From Candidatus Peregrinibacteria bacterium (GTDB lineage: Bacteria > Patescibacteriota > Gracilibacteria > UBA1369 > 2-02-FULL-48-14), in contig JABHVW010000006.1 of NCBI GenBank assembly GCA_018658105.1, forward strand, positions 94,244-158,243: a stretch of 64,000 nt of DNA, written 5' to 3'. Of the stretch, positions 30,601-39,856 are shown piece after piece (within the stretch, counting starts at the first letter, position 1; every line of letters begins with the position of its first letter). Under the pieces are notes generated by a model, which searched no databases, was not told where the DNA came from, and was given only the letters and a program-made list of their open reading frames with translations. Made by a program: the position numbers and the translations under genes.

Positions 30601-31709
30601 CTGAAATTATCACAGAAGTTGATGCAGATAAGGCTGAGGTATTAGATGGATTTAATGACTGGTTTAATGACACGGTTGCTCTTAACTACAGGTACTCACC
30701 CGATATGTTAAGTAGACTGCCTGTTATTGGCGCTGGAAACTGGGCTGTGCAATTTAGAAATAGCGTAGTCGATCGTGCAAATGCCGAAGTAACGGCTTCA
30801 GCTAATGCTATAGATTTAAAAAGAGCTCTAGATAATATGAAACCTTTCCTAGTAGTTGAAAAAACTGCTGTATGGCAAGAGTTGATCAATAATAAATATA
30901 CAACTGGGCCTACTTTGGGCAAAGGTGCTAGTGGACCAAAAAGAAATGGTCTTACTGAAGTTGCAGAAATGATTACAACTGAATATGCGAAAGTTGCTAG
31001 TGGAGTTACTGCTCCAGTATATGAAGCGAACTTAAAGGCTGCTGTTGCGGCACTTCCTCCTAAAGATCCTGCTGCTAAAAGCGACTGGATCCCTGATATT
31101 ATTGAATGGTCTGAAGAAGAGACACAACTTGCTAAACGTGCTGAAATTCTTGATGAATTTGATCAATGGTTTGCAAGTAAATTTGTAAAAACAGGCTGGG
31201 AGTATGATGTGTGGCAAAATGCACTTCGTGTGTATGGAGCGCTACCTGCGCTGTCTAGTCCGCTTATTGCAAAAGTGGCAAGTTACTCTCCTGGTAGCTT
31301 ACCAACTGTTCCTCCAAAAGACGGATTTGAAGCAAGTCCAGCAAATCCAAATATTGATACTCCAAGACTAAGAGCTGTTAGAATCGCATGTATGCAATCA
31401 AGAGCTTCTGCTGCGATAAGCCTTGCGGATTCATTGGCGCCTGCAGGAACTAAGGCGGGAACAACAAAAGTGGGTAATGATCTATTAAGAGAAACTATGG
31501 ATGATTTAAAACTATTCTTAGATGCTGAACAACCTTTCTGGATAAATGCGACTACAGATACTAGTAGTGATGCACCTGCTATTGTGGCTAAATCTATGAA
31601 GGTAACAACAGTATTTGAGACCGACTTTGGAGTAACAACTGGACCTAAAGGTAAAGCTAGTCGAGTAAACCCTTCAGTATACTCAACAAGGGCTAATGCT
31701 CAGTACTAA
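27681..31709 (+). CDS. 1342-aa hypothetical protein, TM segment, C-terminal ~160-aa repeats
   Basis: Single long ORF; GAIAGLLGLAAIAYNAA/AGGLAIGGGIAL hydrophobic region; repeated FxxWF...W modules. Confidence 0.8.
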   Translation: MGVRKKNKNIRPKRQIEQAKRPSEVIVEDYVHARRMADHFASSKGADRKGVDERNAWKEKMEILQREYKGPKKDLIKAADEWERIHEYVPVPSDANLYKEETAGIMETADALNELSEDVENKNTLATRLRALVNANLSPATMLGSGPQQIQAVRLALPRELSDRLIPALEKGKGSSYDKAMKQVEEQYEKLKPYWEKLNEFVSENNEAQKDQIVSVTGHIFERTSKSFNEKPWQTAGAIAGLLGLAAIAYNAASPKLRKWFIAGGLAIGGGIALNDFVWPTFIDKEGKTALQRLRGKQVNEGTVNGPFGDAVEHFLAGDEDMVKAAESVQKLNGVPAYKMIAAYKTLRGKSPDKMLLDPRKLGLPSDIAGDMDQDGLAKGLIVWFAEVARKAGACTGGDLNVCAEKGVSIIEENELGSTEFEYLNLKYIQIPTNENAAKDQERAANALTEAQKESEKELRILFNKNGLTGKSIDAMPGANKNIILIQGYPYEVEKVTNPRGDTKNKYYFNTMDGSGRQNTVDDGAEGTVAVSLGVIAAHAEKSFERDRSNAMNGVSGAVDFKYDHRSREWALSGAGLGLGQLRHITGQPEQAEITAYYDKDARLVIDGSADAYDTVQKGLEEEVKYRAYESLSSDLDYLVGNLEFEVDKVDTSDSAKAIIHVDYYGKKGLITYEMGKVTDIHMPFHIEMEAAWQATGLDTADEVFTQGPVKHHIESLKEDLLQKFEADAGYFETGWTTIWENTPWVGTDTWSDRADAVIETMVYDHRTELSDQLRGDIGAMHLPENWIDVKEQSVKEARDKFMALNITEMLEGRAPVNETPESAKDRHVADFETWFNDEMSLQSVFTDVAEWASSWTGYGEVWQREFDENVMARLSALRSTGRAVTKEEFKQDIDEFKVFIKEEKDVVWAAAIERDLGSGKAVSTTGTLTGLNHVEAKIKTAFNTHFSSGVRGSRDANAYRTDLETSMKFGTYPEIITEVDADKAEVLDGFNDWFNDTVALNYRYSPDMLSRLPVIGAGNWAVQFRNSVVDRANAEVTASANAIDLKRALDNMKPFLVVEKTAVWQELINNKYTTGPTLGKGASGPKRNGLTEVAEMITTEYAKVASGVTAPVYEANLKAAVAALPPKDPAAKSDWIPDIIEWSEEETQLAKRAEILDEFDQWFASKFVKTGWEYDVWQNALRVYGALPALSSPLIAKVASYSPGSLPTVPPKDGFEASPANPNIDTPRLRAVRIACMQSRASAAISLADSLAPAGTKAGTTKVGNDLLRETMDDLKLFLDAEQPFWINATTDTSSDAPAIVAKSMKVTTVFETDFGVTTGPKGKASRVNPSVYSTRANAQY

Positions 31710-31731
31710 AGAAATGGCATGAGTTAATGGC

Positions 31732-31760
31732 TTGACAGAGCGGTTTTTTGTGTGTACTAT
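31732..31760 (+). promoter_or_regulatory. promoter TTGACA-17-TACTAT
   Basis: TTGACA 31732-31737, TACTAT 31755-31760. Confidence 0.75.
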
Positions 31761-31766
31761 TATCCT

Positions 31767-31877
31767 CCTACGTCCGCGTAGGTCAGCTTGGAGGGAATAT
31801 TTGGCTTCGGCGAGGTTTCTCCCCACTAAGCACCCCTAACCCCAACGGCCACTTTTAACTGGCCACAGGGGTTTTTT
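31767..31877 (+). ncRNA. candidate small RNA, ~110 nt, own promoter and terminator
   Basis: CCTACG-TCCG-CGTAGG hairpin near 5' end; 3' CCCCaacGGCCA...TGGCCacaGGGG then T6; no ORF in interval. Confidence 0.6.
31840..31877 (+). terminator. intrinsic terminator
   Basis: Nested CCCC/GGGG and GGCCA/TGGCC stem followed by TTTTTT. Confidence 0.8.
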
Positions 31878-32049
31878 AATTGCTTGCTCAGTCGAAACTG
31901 GTGACCCAGAAGCGCTACGCTTTCTACCCAGGCTTCCTTCGAAAGCAATTAAAAAACAGATATCGGATCGCTTCGCTTCCTGCTCCGACTGCGTTAATAA
32001 GTGTATAAACAAAAAGCGGGCACTGTGATGCTCCGCTTTAAGTTAGAAT

Positions 32050-32484
32050 TTATTCAGTGAGTTCATCGTCTTTGATTCCTTCAAGCTCTGGTTCTGTTTC
32101 TTCTGCTGATTGGAAGAGTACGCTCTTTTCTTCACCAGGAAGTGAACAATTTGTTTCATCTGCAAGAGTTTCCATAGTTTGAGTTCCTGTTATACGGCTT
32201 CCATCAGCAAATTCCCATGTTGGGTAACTGCTAATTTCTTCGTTTAGACAAAGCTGCACTTCTGCGTCTTTACCGCCTTCTGCACACTCAATGTATGGTA
32301 GAAGATCTTTCGAGTCGCCGAACATATCTAGTTGATTTTCACAGTTATGACACCAAAATGCGCCGTAAAAACTTGCTTCAGAATCTGCGATACATGCAGC
32401 AAGTTCGTCATAAGTTGTGTCGCGTTCACCGCAAGCAGTAAAGGCAAAAATGCTAATTATAAGGAGGGCAAGAGTCTTTTTCAT
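32050..32484 (-). CDS. thioredoxin-like lipoprotein (VKOR-associated type)
   Basis: Lipobox FTACG; FYGAFWCHNCENQLDMFGDSKDLLPYIEC; SYPTWEFADG. Confidence 0.75.
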   Translation of the reverse strand: MKKTLALLIISIFAFTACGERDTTYDELAACIADSEASFYGAFWCHNCENQLDMFGDSKDLLPYIECAEGGKDAEVQLCLNEEISSYPTWEFADGSRITGTQTMETLADETNCSLPGEEKSVLFQSAEETEPELEGIKDDELTE

Positions 32485-32588
32485 AGTGTTTTGTTAGTGA
32501 ATCTGGGGCATTCTAACATTTTAGATTGCTCTTTGTCACCAAAAATCATAAAATTGGCGGGCAGTGTTTTAATGCTGCTACATTTGCG

Positions 32589-32665
32589 GTGGATATAGCT
32601 CAGTTGGTTAGAGCATCAGGTTGTGGTCCTGAGGGCCGTGGGTTCGAGTCCCATTATCCACCCCA
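32589..32665 (+). tRNA. tRNA-His (GTG)
   Basis: GTGGATA/TATCCAC acceptor, loop TTGTGGT, CCA encoded, G at -1 (32588). Confidence 0.96.
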
Positions 32666-32751
32666 TTCCTTTTTTCACATGTATGATTGTAATTAGCGCT
32701 CCAGGCCGCTAAGGCCAAGTCTTTACTCACCACAATTATACACTTGAAAGC

Positions 32752-33357
32752 TTACGCTGCCATTTGAGTATCGTCTTTTTCTTCAGGCTTTTCAGCAACT
32801 GGAGCAATAGGAGATGGCACAGCTGTAACATTTGGCACAGCCGGTTCTGGAGTTTTAACTAATTCTAATTCAGTTGCTGCTGGAGCTTCAGTGGCTTCAG
32901 GAACAGGTTTATTGAATTCTGTCATAACTGCTTCTGGAGTTTCTCCTGCTTCCTTATTTGTAAGGAATTCAGCTTCTACTTGCGTTAAATCGTCTGAAGG
33001 TGGAGTTGCTGCTTCAACTGGAGCAGGCTCTGGCGCGGGTACAGGAGTACTTGCTTCAATAGATGCGCTAGGCAATTCTTTTGGAAGTTCTGTTTGAGCA
33101 GAAACCGCTTCCACTTCATCTTTATCTTTTTTAAACCAGTCCATAAAACGTCCGAGAAATCCTTTTTGGGCTGTTTCTACCTTATCTGCAGCCTCTGCAA
33201 CTTCTGCATGAACTTGCTCTTCTGTTTTCGCAAAGAACTCTTTTTCTGCAGGACTTTCTGCAAGTTCTTCTGTAGCAGTTTGTTCGACTTCGACTTCTAC
33301 TTCTACTTCAGGAGTAGCTTCTGGAACTTTTATATCTAATTTGTTTTCTAAAACCAT
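32752..33357 (-). CDS. acidic Glu/Ala/Pro-rich hypothetical protein
   Basis: 201-aa ORF; low complexity except GFLGRFMDWFKKDKD. Confidence 0.6.
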   Translation of the reverse strand: MVLENKLDIKVPEATPEVEVEVEVEQTATEELAESPAEKEFFAKTEEQVHAEVAEAADKVETAQKGFLGRFMDWFKKDKDEVEAVSAQTELPKELPSASIEASTPVPAPEPAPVEAATPPSDDLTQVEAEFLTNKEAGETPEAVMTEFNKPVPEATEAPAATELELVKTPEPAVPNVTAVPSPIAPVAEKPEEKDDTQMAA

Positions 33358-33439
33358 AATATGTGTTTTTATTTCATATCATTATACCATTTTTTACCTC
33401 TTTTTTCAAGGTGCTAAGCCCATAAATCCAGCTGGTAGC

Positions 33440-34108
33440 CTATGTCACCTTTCCTTGAAGGTCGTCTCCGTATTTGCGCCAATTTATACAAGCATCTGGG
33501 TTCTTTTTGAACTCAGCTTTAGCCTTTTGGATTACCTCCATGGCCTGACCTGCATGTTCAACACATACGACTGAATCTAAATCTTCTGAACTAAGGTAGC
33601 CATATTTAAGTGGCTCATCTATAACCCAGTTAATAAGTTCTCGCCACATCTTCCCTACCAAAATTATAGGCATTTTGCAGATGTGATTCACTTGAATTAG
33701 CTGCCAAGTATAGAAAAATTCCAAACAAGTTCCAATTCCACCAGGCATAACAACAACTACGTTTGAAAGCATCATGAATTCGTCGAGACGAGTTGAGAAG
33801 CGTTCGTGAGTTGTAATTAAATCTAGAGTTTCATTTGGAACTTGCTCGAATGGCAATGCAATGTTCAAGCCAATATTATCAGAGGTTCCATTCTCATCCC
33901 CGTCTGAATGGCCACTACTTGCGGCTTGCATAATTCCTGGGCCACCACCTGTAATTAGATCGATATTGTCACCTGCTAAATCGTGTGCAAGTCGATATGC
34001 TTCTTTATATACTGGGTCGTCTTCTTTAATTCTTGCAGAACCAAAAATGGCAACGCGAAAGTCATTTTTCTTCAGCTCTTTCTTTAAATTAAAAGGTTGT
34101 GGAGACAT
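33440..34108 (-). CDS. LOG/TIGR00730-family Rossmann protein
   Basis: FGSARIKEDDPVY, GGGPGIMQAASSG, MPGGIGTCLEFF. Confidence 0.88.
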   Translation of the reverse strand: MSPQPFNLKKELKKNDFRVAIFGSARIKEDDPVYKEAYRLAHDLAGDNIDLITGGGPGIMQAASSGHSDGDENGTSDNIGLNIALPFEQVPNETLDLITTHERFSTRLDEFMMLSNVVVVMPGGIGTCLEFFYTWQLIQVNHICKMPIILVGKMWRELINWVIDEPLKYGYLSSEDLDSVVCVEHAGQAMEVIQKAKAEFKKNPDACINWRKYGDDLQGKVT

Positions 34109-34189
34109 TAAATTGTAGTTTAGGTATCAATATATTATAGCAAAGATTTGCCCAAAATGCTATCCTCGTTTCGACATTAACCCACGCAT

Positions 34190-34834
34190 ATGAAATTCTT
34201 TTTAGACACTGCAAACCTCGATGAGATCAAAGAAATTGCTTCTTGGGGCGTTTTGGATGGAGTGACAACTAATCCAACTTTAATTTCGAAAGAAGGGAAA
34301 GTCAAAGTTGAGGATAGGCTGAAAGAGATCGCTAATATTGTGGCGGGGCCGATTAGTATGGAGGTGATTAGTTTGGATGTAGATGGAATGCTTAAGGAGG
34401 GGCGAAAATATGCTGAGTGGGCTGAGAATATTGTGATTAAATTACCTTTAACTCCGGATGGCCTGAAGGCTGTTGAGATTTTCAAGGGAGAAGGTATAGA
34501 TACTAACGTGACGCTTTGTTTCTCTGCGAATCAGGCGATTTTAGCTGCAAAAGCTGGTGCAACTTATGTTAGCCCTTTTATTGGAAGACTTGACGATCAA
34601 GGTACAGATGGCATGAATTTGATTTCTGAGATAACACAAATCTTTCAAAATTATCATTTTGGAACACAGGTATTGGTTGCGAGTATTAGGCACCCGAGGC
34701 ATGTAACAGACGCTGCTTTGCTAGGTGCTGATGTTTGTACAATACCTAAGGCTGTTTTTGAGAAGCTGGTAAAGCATCCAATGACAGACCAAGGTATAGA
34801 AAAATTTCTTAACGATTGGAAAAAACGAAAATGA
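34190..34834 (+). CDS. tal: transaldolase (short, TalC/Fsa-like)
   Basis: [51 protein letters not shown]. Confidence 0.93.
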   Translation: MKFFLDTANLDEIKEIASWGVLDGVTTNPTLISKEGKVKVEDRLKEIANIVAGPISMEVISLDVDGMLKEGRKYAEWAENIVIKLPLTPDGLKAVEIFKGEGIDTNVTLCFSANQAILAAKAGATYVSPFIGRLDDQGTDGMNLISEITQIFQNYHFGTQVLVASIRHPRHVTDAALLGADVCTIPKAVFEKLVKHPMTDQGIEKFLNDWKKRK

Positions 34835-36063
34835 AATTATATTTAGATCCCATTGTCGGTTTAGGTTTAGACGGAGTTTCTGCTGAAGACATCAGAGGCG
34901 AGCAACATAAGTTAGCAGATTTCTTAGATAGTTTTGAAACTAGGGGTCAGGGCTTTCCTCGCTTGCCAAAGGCCAAAGCGGCTTTGCTTGAGGTGAAGCA
35001 TCTTGCTGAAAAGATGAAAGGTAAGTTTGAAAATATAGTGGTATTGGGTATAGGTGGCAGCTCGCTGGGTATTACCTGCGTACGAGATGCATTGCTTGGG
35101 CCGTATTATAATTTTCATGCCAGCCCTCGCCTATTTGTATTAGATAATTTGGACTTAGTTGAAGAGGTTGAAAAAGTTATAGATCTGGATAAGAGTTTGT
35201 TTATTGTAATTTCGAAATCTGGGCGTACGCCTGAAACAATGGGTCAATATTTTTACTTTCGAGATAAAGTTTCTAAAGAAAATTTCGTATTTATTACTGA
35301 TCCTGAAGGTGGTGAGCTACGAGCAATTGGTGAGAAAAATGAGATTCCAATGTTAGATATTCCACAAAATGTAGGTGGTCGTTTTTCAGTTTTGACTGCT
35401 GTTGGGCTCTTTCCTGCGGCTTTGCTTGGAATTGATGTTGAAGCTCTTTTAGATGGTGCTGGCGAGATGGCTAGCTCTTTTTATCAGACTGATTTTGATT
35501 TAAACCTGCCTTTTCAACTGGCAGCTGCTCAATATTTGTTGGAATGGAAGCATGGAATAAGCATGACAGTAATGATGCCTTACTCGACACGTTTGTGGAC
35601 TTTGGCTGATTGGTACAGACAACTTTTGGCTGAGAGTATAGGTAAAGATGGCAAGGGAATCACTCCGATTCGTGCGCTTGGAGTAACTGATCAACATTCG
35701 CAATTACAGCTTTATAATGAGGGGCCAACAGATAAACTCTTCACTTTGATTGAGGTTGAAAATGAGAAGTCTTCGAGGATACCTAAGGTTGAAAATGAAG
35801 CGATGTCTTACCTGTCAGGTGTGAGTTTTCATGAGCTAATGAATGTTGAAAAAAAGGCGACTGAACAAGCTTTGGCTCAATATAAAAAGCCAGTTGCAAA
35901 TATAGTCATCCCTGAGGTGAATGCACGTGAACTTGGTAAGTTATTTATGTTTTTTGAAGCGAGCATTGCCTTTTTGGGCGAATTCTATAACATTGACGCG
36001 TTTAACCAGCCTGGTGTAGAGCTTAGTAAAAATCTCACTAAAGAATTTCTAACAAAATCATAG
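34831..36063 (+). CDS. pgi: glucose-6-phosphate isomerase
   Basis: [35 protein letters not shown]; start refined. Confidence 0.92.
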   Translation: MKLYLDPIVGLGLDGVSAEDIRGEQHKLADFLDSFETRGQGFPRLPKAKAALLEVKHLAEKMKGKFENIVVLGIGGSSLGITCVRDALLGPYYNFHASPRLFVLDNLDLVEEVEKVIDLDKSLFIVISKSGRTPETMGQYFYFRDKVSKENFVFITDPEGGELRAIGEKNEIPMLDIPQNVGGRFSVLTAVGLFPAALLGIDVEALLDGAGEMASSFYQTDFDLNLPFQLAAAQYLLEWKHGISMTVMMPYSTRLWTLADWYRQLLAESIGKDGKGITPIRALGVTDQHSQLQLYNEGPTDKLFTLIEVENEKSSRIPKVENEAMSYLSGVSFHELMNVEKKATEQALAQYKKPVANIVIPEVNARELGKLFMFFEASIAFLGEFYNIDAFNQPGVELSKNLTKEFLTKS

Positions 36064-36065
36064 CG

Positions 36066-37967
36066 ATGCATTTACCAGAACTAGGGTCACCGTTGAAAGA
36101 GGAACATATTAAATTTCTTGAAGCTTTTGCTAAGTCTTGCAGACAGAGCATAGTTAGAATGGTTACCAATGCTCAATCTGGGCATCCTGGTGGGTCGCTT
36201 TCATCTTTAGATTACTTAGCGATGATATACGCCATGCGTATTTGTTTGACGAATGAGAGAGTGATTGTGTCTCATGGGCATATTTCACCTGCTGTTTACT
36301 CAGTTTTGGCTGAGCTAAATGTTATTCCAAAAGAGGATGTGATTCAAAACTTTAGAAAACCTGTGGATCTTTATGAAGGCCACGTGAATAGAAAAATTCA
36401 AGGTGTGCATTTTGGAACTGGCCCACTTGCAGTTGGAGGCAGTGTTGCTTCTGGTTGTGCACTTGCAGATAAGCTTTCTGATAATTCTGAGCTTACATTT
36501 TTACTAATGGGGGATGGTGAAAATCAAGAAGGGCAAGCATATGAAATGATGAATTTTGCAAATAAATATAAACTTTCGAATCTAGTTTTATTCATTGATT
36601 ACAATGAAGTTCAACTAACAGACTCACTTGAAGAAATTATGCCTCTTAATATTGCTGGGCACTACAAAGCTTCTGGCTGGGATGTTATTGAGCTAGATGG
36701 TCATGATTTTCAAGCTATGTGGGCGGCGATTGCTGAATCACAAAAAAGCGAGAACCCTACCCTATTGCTAGGTAAAACTGTGATGGGCAAAGGTGTTTCA
36801 TTTATGGAAGAAACTGGTAAAGCTAAGCAATCTGACTGGCATGGTAAAGCGCCAAAGCCAGATGTTGCTGATGCGGCACTTGTAGATATTGAACTGAGTG
36901 AAGATGAGATGCAGACTTTGTTGACTGGTCTAGTTGATTTACCGAAAAATATTAAAACAAATGAAGACGCAGATATGGATCTAAACAAGGTTGTTCAAGC
37001 TGGTGAACCAGTACTTTATGACCTAGATACTTTCACAGATTGTAGAAGTGCATATGGTGATGCTTTGCTAGATTTAGCTAATAACAACCCTCATGTGGTT
37101 GCGCTGACTGCTGATGTGGCTGGAAGTGTGAAAACGACAGGTGTGAAAAATAATATTCCTGAGCGTCACATTGAATGTGGAATTGCTGAACAACATATGG
37201 TGAGTGTAAGTGGAGGCCTTTCTATTCAAGGATATGTGCCTTTCTGTAGTACTTTTGGTGCTTTCATGAGTAGCCGTGCAAAAGACCAAGCTCGAGTAAA
37301 TGATCTTAATGAATGTAATGTAAAAATGGTTGCAACTCACTGTGGACTTTCTGTTGGTGAAGACGGACCAACTCATCAAGCAATTGATGATATTAGTTCT
37401 TTTAGTGGGTTTTTTCACACTAGAGTTTTGGAACCGGCTGACCCAAATCAATGTGATCGAATGATTCGTTTTGTGGCTCAAGAGTACGGAAATTTCTATG
37501 TAAGAATGGGCCGCTCAAAACTGCCGATCATTTCAAAAACTGATGGTTCTGCACCTTATTACGACAAGGATTATGCTTTTGAAGCTGGCAAGGCTGATGT
37601 GTTACGTGAAGGTAGCCGTGGTACGATTATTGCTGCTGGGCCTATGGTGATTCGTGCGATTGAAGCTGCTGAGAAACTCGGTGGAGATATTGAAGTGATT
37701 GCAGTAAGTAGTTTTATTCCTTTTGATGCTGCGACTATTGTTGAAAGTGTTAAGAAGACTGGCCGATTAGTGACCGTGCATGACCATAATGTGGATACGG
37801 GCCTTGCTCATTACGTGAGAAGAGCCATGGAAGAAGCTGGGCTAAGTGTTCCTGCTAAGCATCTTGGAGTTGATCATTACCAATTATCAGGTACAGCAGA
37901 TGAGCTTTATAAGCTTGCTGGCCTTGCTGTTGAAGATATTTCAGAAAGTTTACATTCACTTTTATGA
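36066..37967 (+). CDS. tkt: transketolase
   Basis: NAQSGHPGGSLSSLDYL, GDGENQEGQAYEMMNFA, GIAEQHMVSVSGGL. Confidence 0.94.
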   Translation: MHLPELGSPLKEEHIKFLEAFAKSCRQSIVRMVTNAQSGHPGGSLSSLDYLAMIYAMRICLTNERVIVSHGHISPAVYSVLAELNVIPKEDVIQNFRKPVDLYEGHVNRKIQGVHFGTGPLAVGGSVASGCALADKLSDNSELTFLLMGDGENQEGQAYEMMNFANKYKLSNLVLFIDYNEVQLTDSLEEIMPLNIAGHYKASGWDVIELDGHDFQAMWAAIAESQKSENPTLLLGKTVMGKGVSFMEETGKAKQSDWHGKAPKPDVADAALVDIELSEDEMQTLLTGLVDLPKNIKTNEDADMDLNKVVQAGEPVLYDLDTFTDCRSAYGDALLDLANNNPHVVALTADVAGSVKTTGVKNNIPERHIECGIAEQHMVSVSGGLSIQGYVPFCSTFGAFMSSRAKDQARVNDLNECNVKMVATHCGLSVGEDGPTHQAIDDISSFSGFFHTRVLEPADPNQCDRMIRFVAQEYGNFYVRMGRSKLPIISKTDGSAPYYDKDYAFEAGKADVLREGSRGTIIAAGPMVIRAIEAAEKLGGDIEVIAVSSFIPFDAATIVESVKKTGRLVTVHDHNVDTGLAHYVRRAMEEAGLSVPAKHLGVDHYQLSGTADELYKLAGLAVEDISESLHSLL

Positions 37968-38731
37968 ATTTAGAGGCATTACCGTATCTAGGAGGAATCG
38001 TCTCCTTCTTTTCGATGATACTTTCTGCTTTTTCAGGTGGAGGTGGCTCTTTGATTTTGCTGATGAGTTTATTGGGGTTCACAGAGAGCAGCTACCTAGC
38101 AGCCTTAACCTTAAGTAAGATTGCAGCTGCTGTAGTGACTGGTACTGCTTCATTTTTGCATATAAAAAAAGACAAATATAAACTTGATAAAAAAGTACTT
38201 GGAGTTATGTTTTTTGGCTCCCTCTTTGGAATTAGTATTGCTACATATCTTGTTCAATATCAGCTTGATGAGAGTTTTGTAATCTCATTATTGCCCTTCA
38301 TAATGTTTTCTATTGGTCTTTACCTGATTTGGAATAAGAAAAAGGGGCTTGGAATTGAGAAGCCGAAGCCTGTTACGAAAAGATTACTTGGTGAAATTTT
38401 TGCCTTCTTTTTCCTGACGAATATTATAAATGGTCTTTCGGGTGGATTTGGAATTATTTTTGGATCGTTTATGGTTATTCATATGCGTATTTCATTTATT
38501 CACGCTATTGCATATGGAATGGTGTCTGGGTTTTTGGTGCATTTAATGCAGTCAATTTATTTAACTACAGTTGTAGATCTTAATTACACCTTGGCGATTT
38601 TTATTATTATTGGGGCTTTCTTAGGAGGTTATGTGGGCACAAAATTACAAAGCCTAAAGGGCAACCTCTGGGTAAAGAATGTTGCCCTTTTAGTAATGTT
38701 CGGAATTGGAATCCGAATGTTGATTTTTTAG
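37964..38731 (+). CDS. TauE/SafE-family membrane permease
   Basis: Multi-TM, ATGA overlap with tkt, FSGGGGSLILLMSLLGF, GAFLGGYVGTKL. Confidence 0.75.
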   Translation: MNLEALPYLGGIVSFFSMILSAFSGGGGSLILLMSLLGFTESSYLAALTLSKIAAAVVTGTASFLHIKKDKYKLDKKVLGVMFFGSLFGISIATYLVQYQLDESFVISLLPFIMFSIGLYLIWNKKKGLGIEKPKPVTKRLLGEIFAFFFLTNIINGLSGGFGIIFGSFMVIHMRISFIHAIAYGMVSGFLVHLMQSIYLTTVVDLNYTLAIFIIIGAFLGGYVGTKLQSLKGNLWVKNVALLVMFGIGIRMLIF

Positions 38732-38732
38732 A

Positions 38733-39125
38733 TTATTCCCAGAATTTGCTGTCTGCGCCCCAAACGTCTGTAGCGCCGTTTAAGATAAATGCTGTAAGTG
38801 ATCCACTATCTTCGACGTAGATTTTAACTTTACCACTACTTGCATTCCATTCACTTCGAGACCAATCAATTGTGTAGCCTTTATTCATAAAGTCGAATGC
38901 TGCCGGACAATCTGCTTCTGTTGTCTTTGTAGCTAAACGCATGTGGTTCATGAATGTTTCACAGTCTTTTCTTTCTGCTGCATCCTGCATAGTACTCCAT
39001 GCTTCAATTGCTCCTTTTAATTCAGGAAACTCGCTTGCTGCTTCTTTATCTGCACCGCTAAGTCCTGATGAACATGCGCTAAGAAGCAATGTAAAAATTG
39101 CAGTTGTTGCTAAAAGTAGTTTCAT
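38733..39125 (-). CDS. small lipoprotein
   Basis: Signal peptide with LLSACSSG. Confidence 0.6.
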   Translation of the reverse strand: MKLLLATTAIFTLLLSACSSGLSGADKEAASEFPELKGAIEAWSTMQDAAERKDCETFMNHMRLATKTTEADCPAAFDFMNKGYTIDWSRSEWNASSGKVKIYVEDSGSLTAFILNGATDVWGADSKFWE

Positions 39126-39163
39126 AATATTTTGGTTAAATCAGCTGGATTCTAACAAAAGTC

Positions 39164-39856
39164 TTATGTATAGGCTAGTACTTTTGTAGGTACGTCCTCC
39201 ATGACTTCTCTTAATGCTGTAAGTTTTGGCTGGACTTGTTCACCTTTTAAAGCTGCCAAAACTGGAAGTTTTTTCTCACCTTTTAAAAGAAGCATTGCAG
39301 AGCCAGCGCTTTTTAAAGCGATCAAACAAATGCTAAGACGATCTGGCGTTTTGTATCCTTCGGCGTGTGCAACACTCGCGTATTTTGTACATTCTAAAGC
39401 TTCGTCTCCTTCAAAAAGAGATGCGATGTGGCCGTCTGCGCCCGCACCAAGGATCAATAAATCAAAGATTGGAAATCGGTCATGGCTTAAAGCAATTAAC
39501 TTGCGTGACATCTCTTTTGCAGATGACTCTGGCGGCAAAGATGTATCGAAAGAAATAATGTTTTCTGGTGGGATTGATATTTTTTTGAGCAAAGACTCTC
39601 TGATCATTCGTAAGTTACTTTCTTTGCTGTCACTTGGTACTTGTCTTTCGTCTAGGGTTATTAGTGTGATTTTTCCCCATGGTAATTTCTCATCTGCTAA
39701 CTTTGCGTAAAGGGCTTCTGGCGTGCTTCCTCCTGCAAGACCTATTCTGCATGTTTCAAATTTCCTAATAGATTCTTTAATCAAAAGTAAAGTGTCGTCA
39801 AATGCAGTTTGTAAAAATTCTGCCTCATCGTTGAATGTAAAAATACTTGGGTTCAT
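39164..39856 (-). CDS. pgl: 6-phosphogluconolactonase
   Basis: GLAGGSTPEALYAKL, LITLDERQVP, LGAGADGHIASLF. Confidence 0.92.
   Translation of the reverse strand: MNPSIFTFNDEAEFLQTAFDDTLLLIKESIRKFETCRIGLAGGSTPEALYAKLADEKLPWGKITLITLDERQVPSDSKESNLRMIRESLLKKISIPPENIISFDTSLPPESSAKEMSRKLIALSHDRFPIFDLLILGAGADGHIASLFEGDEALECTKYASVAHAEGYKTPDRLSICLIALKSAGSAMLLLKGEKKLPVLAALKGEQVQPKLTALREVMEDVPTKVLAYT

Noticed and set aside
31880-32000. Palindrome-rich stretch (AAGCGCTACGCTTT, ATCGCTTCGCTTCC)
   Set aside because: Looks like small intergenic palindromes; no defined boundaries or second copy in the window.
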